NCBI RefSeq assembly: GCF_000183725.1
Contig: NC_014762.1
Span: forward strand, 806,001-870,000
Origin: Sulfuricurvum kujiense DSM 16994
GTDB taxonomy: Bacteria > Campylobacterota > Campylobacteria > Campylobacterales > Sulfurimonadaceae
Reading direction: 5' to 3'
Length of the DNA stretch: 64,000 nucleotides
Both the position numbers and the translations under genes were made by a program. The notes below the pieces were generated by a model that made no database searches, was not told the DNA's origin, and saw nothing but the letters and a program-made list of their open reading frames with translations. Positions 53,849-63,718 of the stretch are shown here, piece after piece; within the stretch, counting starts at the first letter, position 1, and every line of letters starts with the position of its first letter.

Positions 53849-54747
53849 TGATAGGAATGTTGGAAACTGTAGAAAACCTGATTGCCAAATTGATCGATGA
53901 GGTCGATTATCCTCATGCCGCAGAACTTTTTAAAAAACTCTCGGGCGGAAAACGGCTGCGGGCACGGCTGATATTGACGATTGCTCCGCACGAACCGAAA
54001 GCCCCTTTGCTCGGTGCCATTGTCGAGCTGATCCATGCGGCGAGTCTGCTGCATGATGATGTTATCGATGAGGCACAGCTACGCCGGGGGGTTCCGTCGG
54101 TTAATGCAACCGAGGGGAGCAAAACCGCCATCATGCTCGGCGATATCCTCTATTCCAAAGCATTCAGTGAATTAACCTCCTTTGACCCCTCGATCGCCCG
54201 CGCGGTTGCCGAATCGGTCACCCGCCTCTCGGTCGGAGAGATGATGGACGTTTCCATGGCGGAGCGTTTCAACACCGATCGCGACCTCTATCTCAAAATG
54301 CTCTATCTCAAAACGGCGACGTTAATCGAAGCGTGCGCCTACAGTGCGGCCGTTTTGGCAGGAAAAGATGCAGAGGCACACGCCACCTACGGAAAAAATC
54401 TGGGTCTTGCTTTCCAAATCGTCGATGATATTCTCGACATCACCGCCGATGAGGCGACGCTGGGGAAACCATCTCTGAACGATTTCTCGGAAGGGAAAGT
54501 GACACTGCCGTATATCGATTTGTATGAGAAACTGGAAGGTGAAGACCAAGATCGCCTCGTCCGCAGCCATGCAAAAGTGGTAGACGAGGCAGAAAAAGGG
54601 TGGATCCGATCCAAAATGGATGCATTCAATATCATTGAAAATTCCTACGCTTATGCCAGAGAGCTGTGCGATGAAGCGATTGCGGTGATCGGTGATGATG
54701 CCGCATTGCGCGCCATCATCGAAACCGTTATCAAAAGAAGCCATTAA
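53848..54747 (+). CDS. ispB: Polyprenyl diphosphate synthase
   Basis: A trans-prenyltransferase that extends isoprenoid chains, probably for the menaquinone side chain. The two Asp-rich motifs are DDVIDEAQLRRG and DDILDITADEATLG. KLSGGKRLRARL and KTATLIEACAYSAA are further marks. Helicobacter's counterpart (HP0240) is an octaprenyl synthase, so an octaprenyl or heptaprenyl product is expected. The start could also be a GTG one codon upstream or ATG at 53857. Its stop overlaps hemA's start. Confidence 0.93.
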   Translation: MIGMLETVENLIAKLIDEVDYPHAAELFKKLSGGKRLRARLILTIAPHEPKAPLLGAIVELIHAASLLHDDVIDEAQLRRGVPSVNATEGSKTAIMLGDILYSKAFSELTSFDPSIARAVAESVTRLSVGEMMDVSMAERFNTDRDLYLKMLYLKTATLIEACAYSAAVLAGKDAEAHATYGKNLGLAFQIVDDILDITADEATLGKPSLNDFSEGKVTLPYIDLYEKLEGEDQDRLVRSHAKVVDEAEKGWIRSKMDAFNIIENSYAYARELCDEAIAVIGDDAALRAIIETVIKRSH

Positions 54748-56039
54748 TGCACTATTTGATTGTCAGTTTTTCACATAAAAATTCGACGTTAGCCATACGT
54801 GAAAAATTGGCATTCGTCGATGAAACGGCGCAGATCCGAGCAATGGAAACGTTAAACGCCAATCCGTGCATCAGCGAATCGATGGTTCTCTCCACCTGTA
54901 ACCGTGTCGAGATCGTATGCAGCTGCAGCGATGTGCAGGCCGCAAGCGATGCCTTGTTCGCACTCTTAGCGGGTCATTCGGGGCTTAGTGCGCATGAACT
55001 GCATGAACGTGCCGATATTTTTGACGACGAGGGGGGGATCCACCATCTCTTCAGCGTCGCCAGTTCCCTTGATTCGATGGTCGTCGGAGAGACGCAGATC
55101 GCAGGACAGCTCAAAGATGCGCACAAGCTCTCCGTCGATAACGGGTTTTCAGCACAGAAAATCGGCCGTGCCATGAGCTATGCCTTTAAATGTGCCGCGG
55201 AAGTGCGCAATGCGACCAATATTTCGTCCAAGCCGGTTTCGATTGCGAGCGTTGCCGTCGCCAAAGTCAAAGAGTCGGCAGGCGATATTAGCGGCAAAAA
55301 AGCGCTGGTCATCGGTTCGGGCGAAATGTCGGTCATCACCTGTAAACATTTGAGTGCCCAAGGGGTCGATGTAACGGTGATGAACCGCACATTCGAAAAA
55401 GCCGAAGCGATTGCTGCAGAATGCAATGCGCGTGTCCGCTCTTTCGAAGAGATTTCGCACGCCATCAACGAAAACGAGCTGCTCTTTACCGCTACGGGCT
55501 CGCTTGCTCCGATCATCACCGATGATATGATCAAGCCTGTTCCGTTTGACCGCTATTGGTTTGATATGGCGGTTCCGCGCGATATCGAGTGTGATGCGGC
55601 CCTTTGGTCGATTGCACTTTTCTATGTCGATGATCTCAAAGAGATCGTCTCCGAAAACATCGCTTTGCGCGAGGATGAAGCCAAGCTCTCCTATGTAATC
55701 ATCCGCCGCCATGTCGTCGGATTTTTCGAATGGCTCAAAACGCTCTCCATCGAACCGTTGATTAAAAATATGTATCTTAAAGCGTCCAATGCGGCACAGC
55801 AAGAATCGATGCGTGTCATCGAAAACGGGTATATCCCCAAAGAATATGAATATGCGCTCCAAAAAGCGACCTTTCAGGCATTGAAACGGTTTTTGCACCC
55901 TTTCGCCGAACGGATGCGCGACGGTTCCGATCCGATGCGTGTCGATACGCTAATCGAATCGATGAGTTTTTTAATGAATCAGGAAGAGGGCTCCGATCTC
56001 TCCCAAAATTCATGTACCTACTACCCTAAAGGAAAATAA
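54747..56039 (+). CDS. hemA: Glutamyl-tRNA reductase
   Basis: HemA reduces Glu-tRNA(Glu) to glutamate semialdehyde, the first step of C5 heme synthesis. The catalytic Cys is C51 in [23 protein letters not shown] and an NADPH loop (VIGSGEMSV) follow, and a C-terminal dimerisation helix closes the 430 residues. It is tightly packed between the prenyl synthase and proS. hemC lies three genes downstream, so two heme steps share this cluster. Confidence 0.97.
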   Translation: MHYLIVSFSHKNSTLAIREKLAFVDETAQIRAMETLNANPCISESMVLSTCNRVEIVCSCSDVQAASDALFALLAGHSGLSAHELHERADIFDDEGGIHHLFSVASSLDSMVVGETQIAGQLKDAHKLSVDNGFSAQKIGRAMSYAFKCAAEVRNATNISSKPVSIASVAVAKVKESAGDISGKKALVIGSGEMSVITCKHLSAQGVDVTVMNRTFEKAEAIAAECNARVRSFEEISHAINENELLFTATGSLAPIITDDMIKPVPFDRYWFDMAVPRDIECDAALWSIALFYVDDLKEIVSENIALREDEAKLSYVIIRRHVVGFFEWLKTLSIEPLIKNMYLKASNAAQQESMRVIENGYIPKEYEYALQKATFQALKRFLHPFAERMRDGSDPMRVDTLIESMSFLMNQEEGSDLSQNSCTYYPKGK

Positions 56040-57742
56040 TGCGTTTTAGTAAAGCCTATATCCCAACCACCAAAGAAGCTCCGAAAGATGCTCAGCTCCC
56101 TAGTCATATCTATCTTTCACGTGCGGGATTTGTGACGCAGGTAGCGGCAGGATTGTATAATTTCCTCCCCATGGGAAAACGGGTATTGCGAAAAATCGAA
56201 ACTATTATTAATGAAGAGATGGCGGCGTGTGACGCGCAGGAAGTCGATCTTAGTTTCGTTACCCCGGCCGAGTTGTGGGAAGAGAGCGGACGGATTGAGA
56301 AATTCGGCAAAGAACTTCTCCGTTTTCGCGACCGTAAAGATAACCTTTTTGTCCTCGGGCCGACCCATGAAGAGATGATGGTCAATATCGTTCGCAATCG
56401 CGTTACCAGCTACAAACAGCTCCCTCTTAATCTTTATCAGATCAAAACCAAATTCCGTGACGAAGCGCGCCCGAGATTCGGTCTTATGCGCGGACGTGAG
56501 TTTGTTATGAAAGACGGATACAGTTTTCACTCTTCAAATGAAGACTTGGATCGCGAATTTGACGCGATGGAAGCGGCCTATAAACGTATTTTGGAGCGTT
56601 TGGGACTCGAATTTCGTATCGTTGAGGCCGACAGCGGCGCCATCGGCGGCACGGGATCAAAAGAGCTGATGGTACTTGCCGGAAGCGGTGAGGATACGTT
56701 GGCGATTTGTGATAGCTGCGAATACGGTGCAAACGTCGAAGCGGCACGCCGTGCACCCCGTACCACTATCCCGGAAGCTCCGCAAGCCGATTTCGCCCGT
56801 TTTAAAACGCCGAATGTAAAATCGATCGAGGATTTGAGCAATTTCTTCCATGTCGATCCGTACTATACCCTCAAAGCGGTCGTTCAACGGGCTGTTTATA
56901 CGGAGGGGAGCGAACTGGTCTGTTTCTTTATCCGCGGATGCGACGAGTTGCAGGAAGTCAAAGCGCGTAACAGTGTCGGGGCGATTGATCTGGTCGATGC
57001 GACCGAAGCGGAGTTGATCGAGATAGGCTTGGTTCCGGGATTCATCGGGCCGCTCGATCAGGATAAAATCCGTATTGTCATGGATAATGATACGAAGAAC
57101 GGTGTTTCGATGATCTGCGGTTCGAACGAAGCGGATTTCCATTTTGTCGGGGTTGATTTGAGCGTTATGAACGAGGCACACTTCGCCGATCTCGTCAGTG
57201 TTCAGGAAGGGGACGGATGTCCTCACTGCGGCGGAAAAATTCTCCATACCAAAGGGATCGAAGTAGGACATATCTTTAAACTCGGGACCGTTTACTCTGC
57301 ACCGCTTAAAGCGGAGTTTTTGGATGAAAACGGACGTAGCCAGCCGTTTATCATGGGAACGTACGGAATGGGTGTCAGCCGTCTGGTCGCCGCCGTTATC
57401 GAGCAGCACCATGATGAGAAAGGGTGTATCTGGACGCATGCCACGGCTCCGTATCTGGTCAACGTTATGGTTTCCAATATCAAAGAAGAGAGCCATATGG
57501 CCTATGCCGAAGAGCTTTACGCATCCCTGCAGAGCCGCGGAATCGAAACAATGCTTGATGATCGAAAAGAGCGTTTCGGGTTTAAGATGTCCGATGCCGA
57601 GCTGATCGGATTCCCGTACACGGTTATTGTCGGAAAAGAGCTTGAGAACGGTTCGGTTCAGATTATGGTACGTGCAACCCGTGAAATGATTACGGTCGAT
57701 GCGGCGGACGTACTGAGTAAAATCGAGGAATTAACCCGATGA
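56039..57742 (+). CDS. proS: Prolyl-tRNA synthetase (bacterial type)
   Basis: A class II synthetase that charges tRNA-Pro. Motif 2 is [21 protein letters not shown]-like, and [14 protein letters not shown] is motif 3. A YbaK-type editing insertion occupies about residues 235-385 ([22 protein letters not shown]), and the anticodon domain is C-terminal. Length 567 is the usual bacterial form. One base is shared with hemA's stop. Confidence 0.97.
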   Translation: MRFSKAYIPTTKEAPKDAQLPSHIYLSRAGFVTQVAAGLYNFLPMGKRVLRKIETIINEEMAACDAQEVDLSFVTPAELWEESGRIEKFGKELLRFRDRKDNLFVLGPTHEEMMVNIVRNRVTSYKQLPLNLYQIKTKFRDEARPRFGLMRGREFVMKDGYSFHSSNEDLDREFDAMEAAYKRILERLGLEFRIVEADSGAIGGTGSKELMVLAGSGEDTLAICDSCEYGANVEAARRAPRTTIPEAPQADFARFKTPNVKSIEDLSNFFHVDPYYTLKAVVQRAVYTEGSELVCFFIRGCDELQEVKARNSVGAIDLVDATEAELIEIGLVPGFIGPLDQDKIRIVMDNDTKNGVSMICGSNEADFHFVGVDLSVMNEAHFADLVSVQEGDGCPHCGGKILHTKGIEVGHIFKLGTVYSAPLKAEFLDENGRSQPFIMGTYGMGVSRLVAAVIEQHHDEKGCIWTHATAPYLVNVMVSNIKEESHMAYAEELYASLQSRGIETMLDDRKERFGFKMSDAELIGFPYTVIVGKELENGSVQIMVRATREMITVDAADVLSKIEELTR

Positions 57743-58146
57743 TCTATTTTTTGATCTACCTTTTTGCCGAAGTGACCCTCACCGTAGAGATCGCTTCAAA
57801 AATCGGTGGATTGGCCACTTTTTTAGAGATACTCGGAAGTGCCTTTTTGGGGATATTTATCCTGATGAATTTCCGCCATGCCCTCTCGGAAAATCTGGAG
57901 GCGCTGCGTACCCGTCAAATCGATGTTCAGGGATTTTCCAATCGAAATATGACGGGATTATTGGGGGCGCTTTTGTTGATTCTTCCCGGATTTTTATCCG
58001 ATATCATAGGGATATTGCTACAGTTTTCTTTTATCGGAACACTGATCATTAACCGTTTTACGCGAAAATACCAACCACCAACTCAACCAAAGGACGACCA
58101 TGTCATTGATGCTGAAATTATCGAGCACACTACTACTCTCCGCTAG
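57739..58146 (+). CDS. fxsA: FxsA family membrane protein
   Basis: A 135-residue protein with membrane helices (about residues 1-15, 28-45 and 70-100). The family pattern ([41 protein letters not shown]) is clear. FxsA of E. coli relieves phage F exclusion when overproduced; its normal role is unknown. The start overlaps proS (ATGA). The last 47 bases overlap the next gene. Confidence 0.88.
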   Translation: MIYFLIYLFAEVTLTVEIASKIGGLATFLEILGSAFLGIFILMNFRHALSENLEALRTRQIDVQGFSNRNMTGLLGALLLILPGFLSDIIGILLQFSFIGTLIINRFTRKYQPPTQPKDDHVIDAEIIEHTTTLR

Positions 58147-58936
58147 CCTTATGGCGGCAACGGATGCCGAAGTCATCGCTTTTTTAAAAAAAGGGATTGG
58201 CGGAAATCCGAACATTACTAATTTGCAAATCGATGTAAGCGGCAAAAAAAACATCCCGAGCATGAGTGGATGGCAAGCCTATTTTATGAGCATAGAAGCC
58301 GATGTAAAACAGGGATCCGATACCCGGCATATCAATCAAAACGGGACCTATTTCGTCAATGGAAATGTTATCGCACCTGAGTTGATCAATCTGAAAACCG
58401 GCGAACGTTACAATGATACGCTTGCCCCGGATTTCAGCAATGCGTTTTATACTAAAAGCAACCGAATCAGCGGAGAAGCCAATGCACCGCAGAAAGTAGC
58501 TATTTTCTCAGATCCGCTGTGTCCGTTCTGCCGCCGCTATGTTCCGGAAGCTATCGCCTATATGGCCAAGTATCCGAAAACATTTGCCGTCTATTATTAC
58601 CATTATCCTCTCGCTGGACTGCACCCGGCGGCAATTACGTTGACAAAAGCGGCAATAGCGGCGGAACAAAACGGAATTGAAAACGTTGTTTTAAGTCTTT
58701 ATAAAGTAGATGTAAATGCCAGTGAGAAAAATGAGCAGAAAATTCTCAGCGCCTTTAATAAAACATTCGGAACGAAAATCGGCTCGGATGACCTTCGACG
58801 TCCGTCGGTTATGAAACAGTTTGAATTTGATCAAAATGTTGCACAATCGATGATGGTAGCCGGCACGCCTACCGTCTTTTTTAACGGACAAAAAGACCCT
58901 TCAAAAACAAAATACAAAGATGTAAAGGTTAAGTAA
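58100..58936 (+). CDS. Periplasmic DsbA/DsbC-like thiol-disulfide protein
   Basis: A 278-residue exported protein with a signal peptide ([20 protein letters not shown]). Its N-terminal half is poorly characterised. A thioredoxin-fold domain starts near residue 125, with FSDPLCPFCRRYVPEA (CPFC redox pair) and the cis-Pro in VAGTPTVFFNG. It is probably involved in disulfide formation or isomerisation, or in keeping apocytochromes reduced. It begins within fxsA, after AAAGGACG. Confidence 0.87.
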   Translation: MSLMLKLSSTLLLSASLMAATDAEVIAFLKKGIGGNPNITNLQIDVSGKKNIPSMSGWQAYFMSIEADVKQGSDTRHINQNGTYFVNGNVIAPELINLKTGERYNDTLAPDFSNAFYTKSNRISGEANAPQKVAIFSDPLCPFCRRYVPEAIAYMAKYPKTFAVYYYHYPLAGLHPAAITLTKAAIAAEQNGIENVVLSLYKVDVNASEKNEQKILSAFNKTFGTKIGSDDLRRPSVMKQFEFDQNVAQSMMVAGTPTVFFNGQKDPSKTKYKDVKVK

Positions 58937-58939
58937 TTG

Positions 58940-59881
58940 ATGAAAAAACTCACCATCGCAACACGCGGAAGCAAACTTGCCCTCTGGCAATCCAATCACA
59001 TCAAATCGGTGATCGAATCACAGTTTAGTGATGTTGAAGTGGAACTCAAAATTATTATCACGTCGGGAGATAAGATTTTGGATGTTCCTTTGGCCAAAAT
59101 CGGGGGGAAAGGGCTTTTTCTAAAAGAGATCGAAGAGTCCATGCTTCGCGGAGAAGCGCAGATGGCGGTTCATTCACTCAAAGACGTACCGACGGTAATG
59201 CCGCAAGGGCTGCTGCTTTCAGCGATTACGGTACGTGAAGATGTACGCGATGCGATGCTCAGTGAAAAATACCCGGATATCAAATCGCTTCCGCAAGGAG
59301 CGGTGGTCGGCACCTCCTCATTGCGCCGACGTATGCAGCTGGTACAACAGCGCCCCGATTTGGTAATCAAAGATCTGCGCGGGAATGTCGACACCCGTAT
59401 CCGAAAGCTCAAAGAGGGGGAATTTGACGCTATTATATTGGCAGCAGCGGGAATTAACCGTCTGGGCTTTTCAAACTTAGTGCAGTATTTTTACCCGATT
59501 GCGTTGGATGAGATGCTTCCTGCTATGGGCCAAGGTGCTCTTGGGATTGAAACGGTTAACGAGCCGTGGGTATTGGAAATCGCCAAATTTTTAGAAGATG
59601 AAAACAGCCGAATCGAAACGACAATCGAACGCGGGTTCGTCGATACCCTGCAGGGGGGATGCCAGGTTCCTATCGGTGTGAGTGCTCGGGTTCAGCCGAA
59701 CGGTGAGGTCATTGTGCGATCGACACTGGGAATGCCGGACGGATCGGAAGTGATGGGAGATGAAGTCGTTGTAGCCAAAGGACAAACCGAAGGTGTCGGC
59801 GAAGCAATGGCAAAACGTTTGATCGCTCAAGGTGCGATGGAATTGCTGCACCGCGCTGAAACTATGGCAAATAAGGGCTGA
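58940..59881 (+). CDS. hemC: Porphobilinogen deaminase (hydroxymethylbilane synthase)
   Basis: HemC joins four porphobilinogens into hydroxymethylbilane. TRGSKLALWQSNHI, HSLKDVPT, GTSSLRRRMQL and LRGNVDTRIRKL are signatures. The cofactor-bearing Cys is in LQGGCQVPIG near residue 238. Length 313 from the ATG; a TTG immediately before it is less likely. It is the second heme gene of the cluster. Confidence 0.97.
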   Translation: MKKLTIATRGSKLALWQSNHIKSVIESQFSDVEVELKIIITSGDKILDVPLAKIGGKGLFLKEIEESMLRGEAQMAVHSLKDVPTVMPQGLLLSAITVREDVRDAMLSEKYPDIKSLPQGAVVGTSSLRRRMQLVQQRPDLVIKDLRGNVDTRIRKLKEGEFDAIILAAAGINRLGFSNLVQYFYPIALDEMLPAMGQGALGIETVNEPWVLEIAKFLEDENSRIETTIERGFVDTLQGGCQVPIGVSARVQPNGEVIVRSTLGMPDGSEVMGDEVVVAKGQTEGVGEAMAKRLIAQGAMELLHRAETMANKG

Positions 59882-59884
59882 GTC

Positions 59885-61705
59885 GTGACACTAACGAAAA
59901 CCATTGATTTACTCAACGAAAAAGGGGAATTGCGTATTATCGATACCCCTTTGGATATCAATCTCGAAATTCCCCACTTGGCGTATGCCGAAGTGAAAAA
60001 AGAGAACGGTGGGAAAGCGCTCCTTTTTACCCATCCGGTCGATAAAGCTACCGGTAAAAATTTTGATATTCCCGTCGTTATGAATCTTTTCGGTTCATAC
60101 CGTCGTACTGAGCTTCTTTTCGGACGTAAAGTCGAAGGGGTCGCGAGCGAGATTGAAAAACTCCTCCATATGAAACCGCCTCAAGGGTTCAAAGAAAAAA
60201 TCGGGATGCTCGGCGATCTGTTCGCAATGAAAGATATATTCCCGAAAAAGCTCAAAATACGCGGAAGCTGTCAGGAGATAGTCAAGCAAGGCGATGACGT
60301 AAACCTGTATGATCTGCCTGTTTTAACGACATGGGAAGAAGACGGCGGACCGTTTATCACAATGGGGCAGGTCTATACCCAAAGTCTCGACGGAGCGCTT
60401 GTTAATCTCGGAATGTACCGTTTGCAGGTGTATGACAAGAACCATTTGGGGATGCATTGGCAGATTCACAAAGACTCTTCGCACTTTTTTGACCAGTATC
60501 AGCGTGAAGGGAAAAAAATGCCGGTCACTATCGCTATCGGCGGTGATCCGCTCTATACATGGTGTGCTACCGCTCCGCTTCCGTACGGTGTCAATGAGCT
60601 GCTGCTCTACGGTTTGATCAAAAAAGAGTCTCCGAAACTTGTGGAATCTTTGACGACACCGCTGTTTATCCCCGAAGATGTCGACTTTGTGATCGAGGGG
60701 TGGGTGGATACCGCAAAATTGCGGGTAGAGGGTCCGTTCGGAGATCACACGGGATATTACACCCTTAAAGAGTTCTATCCAGAATTGGAAGTCAGCGCGA
60801 TAACCCACCGTAAAAATCCTTATTATCTGGCGACCGTTGTCGGAAAGCCGCCGTTGGAAGATAAATACATGGGATGGGCGACAGAGCGTGTATTTTTGCC
60901 GCTGCTCAAAACCAATGCGGCCGATTTGATCGATTACCATATGCCCGAAAACGGTGTTTTCCATAATCTGATTCTGGGAAAAATGAAACCGTTGTACAAA
61001 GGGCACGCCAAACAGTTTATGCATATTTTTTGGGGCTCGGGGCAGATGAGTTTTGTCAAACATGCGCTCTTCTTCGGCGAAGATGCACCGAAGCTTACGA
61101 ACTATGAAGCATTGGTTACCTATGCCTTAAACCGTTTTCTCCCGAAATGCCTCTTTATTTCGGAGGGGATAACCGATGCGTTGGATCACTCAAGCCCCGA
61201 ATCGCTCGTCGGCGGAAAACTCGGGATCGATTTTACCGCATCGTATTCTCCGATTGCCCCTGAATCGATCGACAGTTCCGTATTGCTGGAACAGTTGAGG
61301 GCGTCTATCCCCGAAATTACGGGTGCCACACAGTATATGCGTCATACGGCGAATCCTATAACGGTTATCAGTGTAAATAAAAAACGTTCATTACAAGAGT
61401 GTTTTGGTGCATTGGAAGCGTTTACATCGGTCTTGCGTATTGTCGTATTTGTGGATGAAGAAAAAAACGATATCCATAACCCGTATATGCTTATTTGGCG
61501 GGTGACCAATAATATGGATGCCGCCCGTGACGTGTACCGTTCCGAATCCATCGTAGCGATTGACGGAACAACAAAAACCGAAGTTGACGGGTTTGAACGT
61601 GAGTGGCCGGGAGACGTCGAATGTACCCCATCGGTCGTAGAACGATTAAAAGCACTTTCATTGTGGGATTTGGATCCGAAATTAGAGAAGAAATACCAGC
61701 TATGA
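59885..61705 (+). CDS. UbiD family decarboxylase (menaquinone, futalosine pathway)
   Basis: A prenylated-FMN-dependent decarboxylase of 606 residues, longer than E. coli UbiD (497). The region with NLGMYRLQVYDKNHLGMHWQIHKDSSHFFDQY and GPFGDHTGYYTLKEFYPEL holds the conserved metal and cofactor residues. In futalosine-pathway organisms this long form acts late in menaquinone synthesis, which fits a neighbour that makes polyprenyl chains. GTG start, three bases after hemC. A terminator-like hairpin follows. Confidence 0.9.
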   Translation: MTLTKTIDLLNEKGELRIIDTPLDINLEIPHLAYAEVKKENGGKALLFTHPVDKATGKNFDIPVVMNLFGSYRRTELLFGRKVEGVASEIEKLLHMKPPQGFKEKIGMLGDLFAMKDIFPKKLKIRGSCQEIVKQGDDVNLYDLPVLTTWEEDGGPFITMGQVYTQSLDGALVNLGMYRLQVYDKNHLGMHWQIHKDSSHFFDQYQREGKKMPVTIAIGGDPLYTWCATAPLPYGVNELLLYGLIKKESPKLVESLTTPLFIPEDVDFVIEGWVDTAKLRVEGPFGDHTGYYTLKEFYPELEVSAITHRKNPYYLATVVGKPPLEDKYMGWATERVFLPLLKTNAADLIDYHMPENGVFHNLILGKMKPLYKGHAKQFMHIFWGSGQMSFVKHALFFGEDAPKLTNYEALVTYALNRFLPKCLFISEGITDALDHSSPESLVGGKLGIDFTASYSPIAPESIDSSVLLEQLRASIPEITGATQYMRHTANPITVISVNKKRSLQECFGALEAFTSVLRIVVFVDEEKNDIHNPYMLIWRVTNNMDAARDVYRSESIVAIDGTTKTEVDGFEREWPGDVECTPSVVERLKALSLWDLDPKLEKKYQL

Positions 61706-61711
61706 GCTATC

Positions 61712-61737
61712 GTTTTCCCTATTTTAGAGGGGAAAAC
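61712..61737 (+). terminator. Terminator-like hairpin after ubiD gene
   Basis: GTTTTCCC and GGGAAAAC pair around a 10-nt loop, seven bases after the stop. It marks the probable end of the long DUF2018-to-ubiD transcript. Confidence 0.5.
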
Positions 61738-61744
61738 TTAAGCA

Positions 61745-61779
61745 ATTTATTAGAATGACTAATGTAGTATTTATTAGAA
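61745..61779 (+). promoter_or_regulatory. 11-bp direct repeat before cytochrome gene
   Basis: ATTTATTAGAA occurs at 61745-61755 and again at 61769-61779, a 24-bp period (about two and a half helical turns), just upstream of the small cytochrome c gene. Candidate operator; regulator unknown. Confidence 0.35.
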
Positions 61780-61806
61780 AGATAGAGAATAGGGAATTAT
61801 ATTTTT

Positions 61807-62142
61807 ATGCGCACCTTTTATGCTACAGTAGCACTAACACTTTTAACCGCCTCTTCCATGTTGAATGCGGCTACGTACAAAGGGCAGAAAATTTATATTG
61901 AGACCTGTAAAGAGTGCCATGGCGGAGGGCAAGCGTTAGCTGCCTCTAAAAAACAGCGCATATGGGCAAAAATGATGGATAATCAGGGCGAAAAATTGGC
62001 TCAAATCCATTTGAATTCCAAAAAAGCGGACGCTTCATGGCCTTATTTTAACAGTAAAACATATACAAAAAACGCTAAACATTTGGAAGATTTTCTAGTT
62101 GAATACGCTGCCGACAGCGGAAATGTCCCCGCCTGTAACTAG
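61807..62142 (+). CDS. Small monoheme c-type cytochrome
   Basis: A 111-residue periplasmic protein with a signal peptide (about residues 1-21). Its single heme site is CKECH (C34, C37, H38). No obvious distal Met in the usual place is seen, although MMDNQG (about residue 60) is a candidate. It may be a small electron carrier or a sensor. Own promoter region with a direct repeat. Two Cys-free domains follow the heme site; a lone Cys is the second-last residue. Confidence 0.8.
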   Translation: MRTFYATVALTLLTASSMLNAATYKGQKIYIETCKECHGGGQALAASKKQRIWAKMMDNQGEKLAQIHLNSKKADASWPYFNSKTYTKNAKHLEDFLVEYAADSGNVPACN

Positions 62143-62228
62143 CCAAATCTTTACATCCCGCTGGGGATGATTTTCTTCTAAACCAAACTTCGCTAAAATA
62201 CCCCACTTTTACACTATTCGGAGATACC

Positions 62229-63614
62229 ATGGAAAAGATGTGGTCCGGACGTTTCACACAAGATGCGTCAACCCTTTTGGAAAAATTTAATGCCTCGATC
62301 ATGTTTGATCAAAAACTTTACCGTGAAGATATCGAAGGTTCCATCGCCCATGCAAAAATGTTGGCGCATCAAGGAATTTTGACCGATGAAGAGTGTTCTT
62401 TGATCGAATCGGGGATGGCACAGGTGCTCAGTGAAATCGAATCGGGGTCGTTTGAGTGGAAAATCGGAGATGAAGATCTCCATATGGCGATTGAGAAGCG
62501 TCTCACCGCTATCATCGGTGAAGCGGGCAAAAAACTCCATACGGCGCGCAGCCGCAACGATCAGGTTGCACTCGATTTTCGCCGTTTCGTGCTTCGTAAA
62601 AATCGCGAAATCACGGGGCAGATTAAAGCACTGATGGGTGTTATCGTTGATATCGCCCGTGATCATACGACTACCGTGCTTCCGGGGATGACCCATTTGC
62701 AGCACGCACAGCCGATTAATTTCGCCTTTCATCTACTGGCATACGCTTCGATGTTCAAACGCGATTGCGAACGTTTTGAGAGCTCTGCACATCGTAATAA
62801 CATCTCTCCGATCGGATGTGCCGCTTTGGCGGGAACACCGCACAATATCAACCGTGAAATGACGGCCCAGTCGCTCGGTTTTGATTCGGTCAGCATAAAT
62901 TGTCTCGATACGGTCAGCGATCGCGATTTTGCGTTAGAAATTTTGTTTAACATTTCGACCTTGATGATGCACATCTCCCGTTTGGCCGAAGAGATTATTT
63001 TGTGGTCGAGCTATGAATTTCGTTTCGTGGAACTCTCCGATGAGTATTCGACCGGAAGCTCTATCATGCCGCAAAAGAAAAACCCCGATGTCCCTGAATT
63101 GCTTCGCGGTAAAACGGGACGGGTTTTTGGAAATCTGATGGGATTGCTGACGGTTATGAAAGGGTTGCCTCTGGCGTACAACAAAGATACCCAAGAGGAT
63201 AAAGAGGGGGTATTTGACAGCGTTGAAACGGCTGAAATCTCTCTTGAAATTCTACGTGAAGCTCTCAAGACGATGACGATCAAACCTCAGAATATGGCGC
63301 GAGCGTGCAAACTCGGACATCTGTCGGCAACCGATTTGGCCGATTACTTGGTCGAACATTGCGGCGTTCCGTTTCGCGAAGCGCACCATATCACCGGACG
63401 TGCGGTCGCCCGCGCCGAAGTATTGGGGATTGATCTAAGCGATATCGCGTATACGGAACTGCATGCGATTGATGAGCGAATCAAAGAGGATGTTATGCCG
63501 TTTTTGGCAATTGAGCATTCGATGAACGCCCGTGTATCTCAGGGTGGGACTGCGGAAGTTCGTACTTTGGAACAGATTATCTATTTTGACCATTATTTAA
63601 AAGATATAAAATAA
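62229..63614 (+). CDS. argH: Argininosuccinate lyase
   Basis: ArgH splits argininosuccinate to arginine and fumarate. The opening [24 protein letters not shown] and [19 protein letters not shown] (signature of the fumarase/aspartase superfamily) identify it. [16 protein letters not shown] and [17 protein letters not shown] hold catalytic residues. Length 461 is normal. It is a single gene with its own promoter region upstream. Confidence 0.98.
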   Translation: MEKMWSGRFTQDASTLLEKFNASIMFDQKLYREDIEGSIAHAKMLAHQGILTDEECSLIESGMAQVLSEIESGSFEWKIGDEDLHMAIEKRLTAIIGEAGKKLHTARSRNDQVALDFRRFVLRKNREITGQIKALMGVIVDIARDHTTTVLPGMTHLQHAQPINFAFHLLAYASMFKRDCERFESSAHRNNISPIGCAALAGTPHNINREMTAQSLGFDSVSINCLDTVSDRDFALEILFNISTLMMHISRLAEEIILWSSYEFRFVELSDEYSTGSSIMPQKKNPDVPELLRGKTGRVFGNLMGLLTVMKGLPLAYNKDTQEDKEGVFDSVETAEISLEILREALKTMTIKPQNMARACKLGHLSATDLADYLVEHCGVPFREAHHITGRAVARAEVLGIDLSDIAYTELHAIDERIKEDVMPFLAIEHSMNARVSQGGTAEVRTLEQIIYFDHYLKDIK

Positions 63615-63694
63615 AGTGCGGTTTACTGCACTTGAGCACTCTGCTAAAGAGAACCGAGTGTTAACGTAGTCATCGGGATTCTATTCCGAGGGCG
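63615..63694 (+). ncRNA. Three-copy structured RNA element, copy C
   Basis: Candidate leader RNA of the OsmC-type gene. First hairpin AGTGCGG-TTTA-CTGCACT (63615-63632). Middle stem CACTC...GAGTG around TGCTAAAGAG. Strand GTTAACGTAG (63660-63669). The last hairpin is GTCATCGGGAT-TCT-ATTCCGAGGGC (63669-63693), with 10 of 11 pairs. In the first hairpin, copy A has GCACGG/CTGTGC where C has GTGCGG/CTGCAC: both strands changed together. It ends about 18 bases before the ribosome binding site. Confidence 0.6.
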
Positions 63695-63718
63695 TTTTAA
63701 AATTTAAAAGGATGTAAA

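Noticed and set aside
56657-57496. Minus-strand open frame opposite proS
   Set aside because: Shadow frame in a strongly biased coding region; proS is complete on the other strand.
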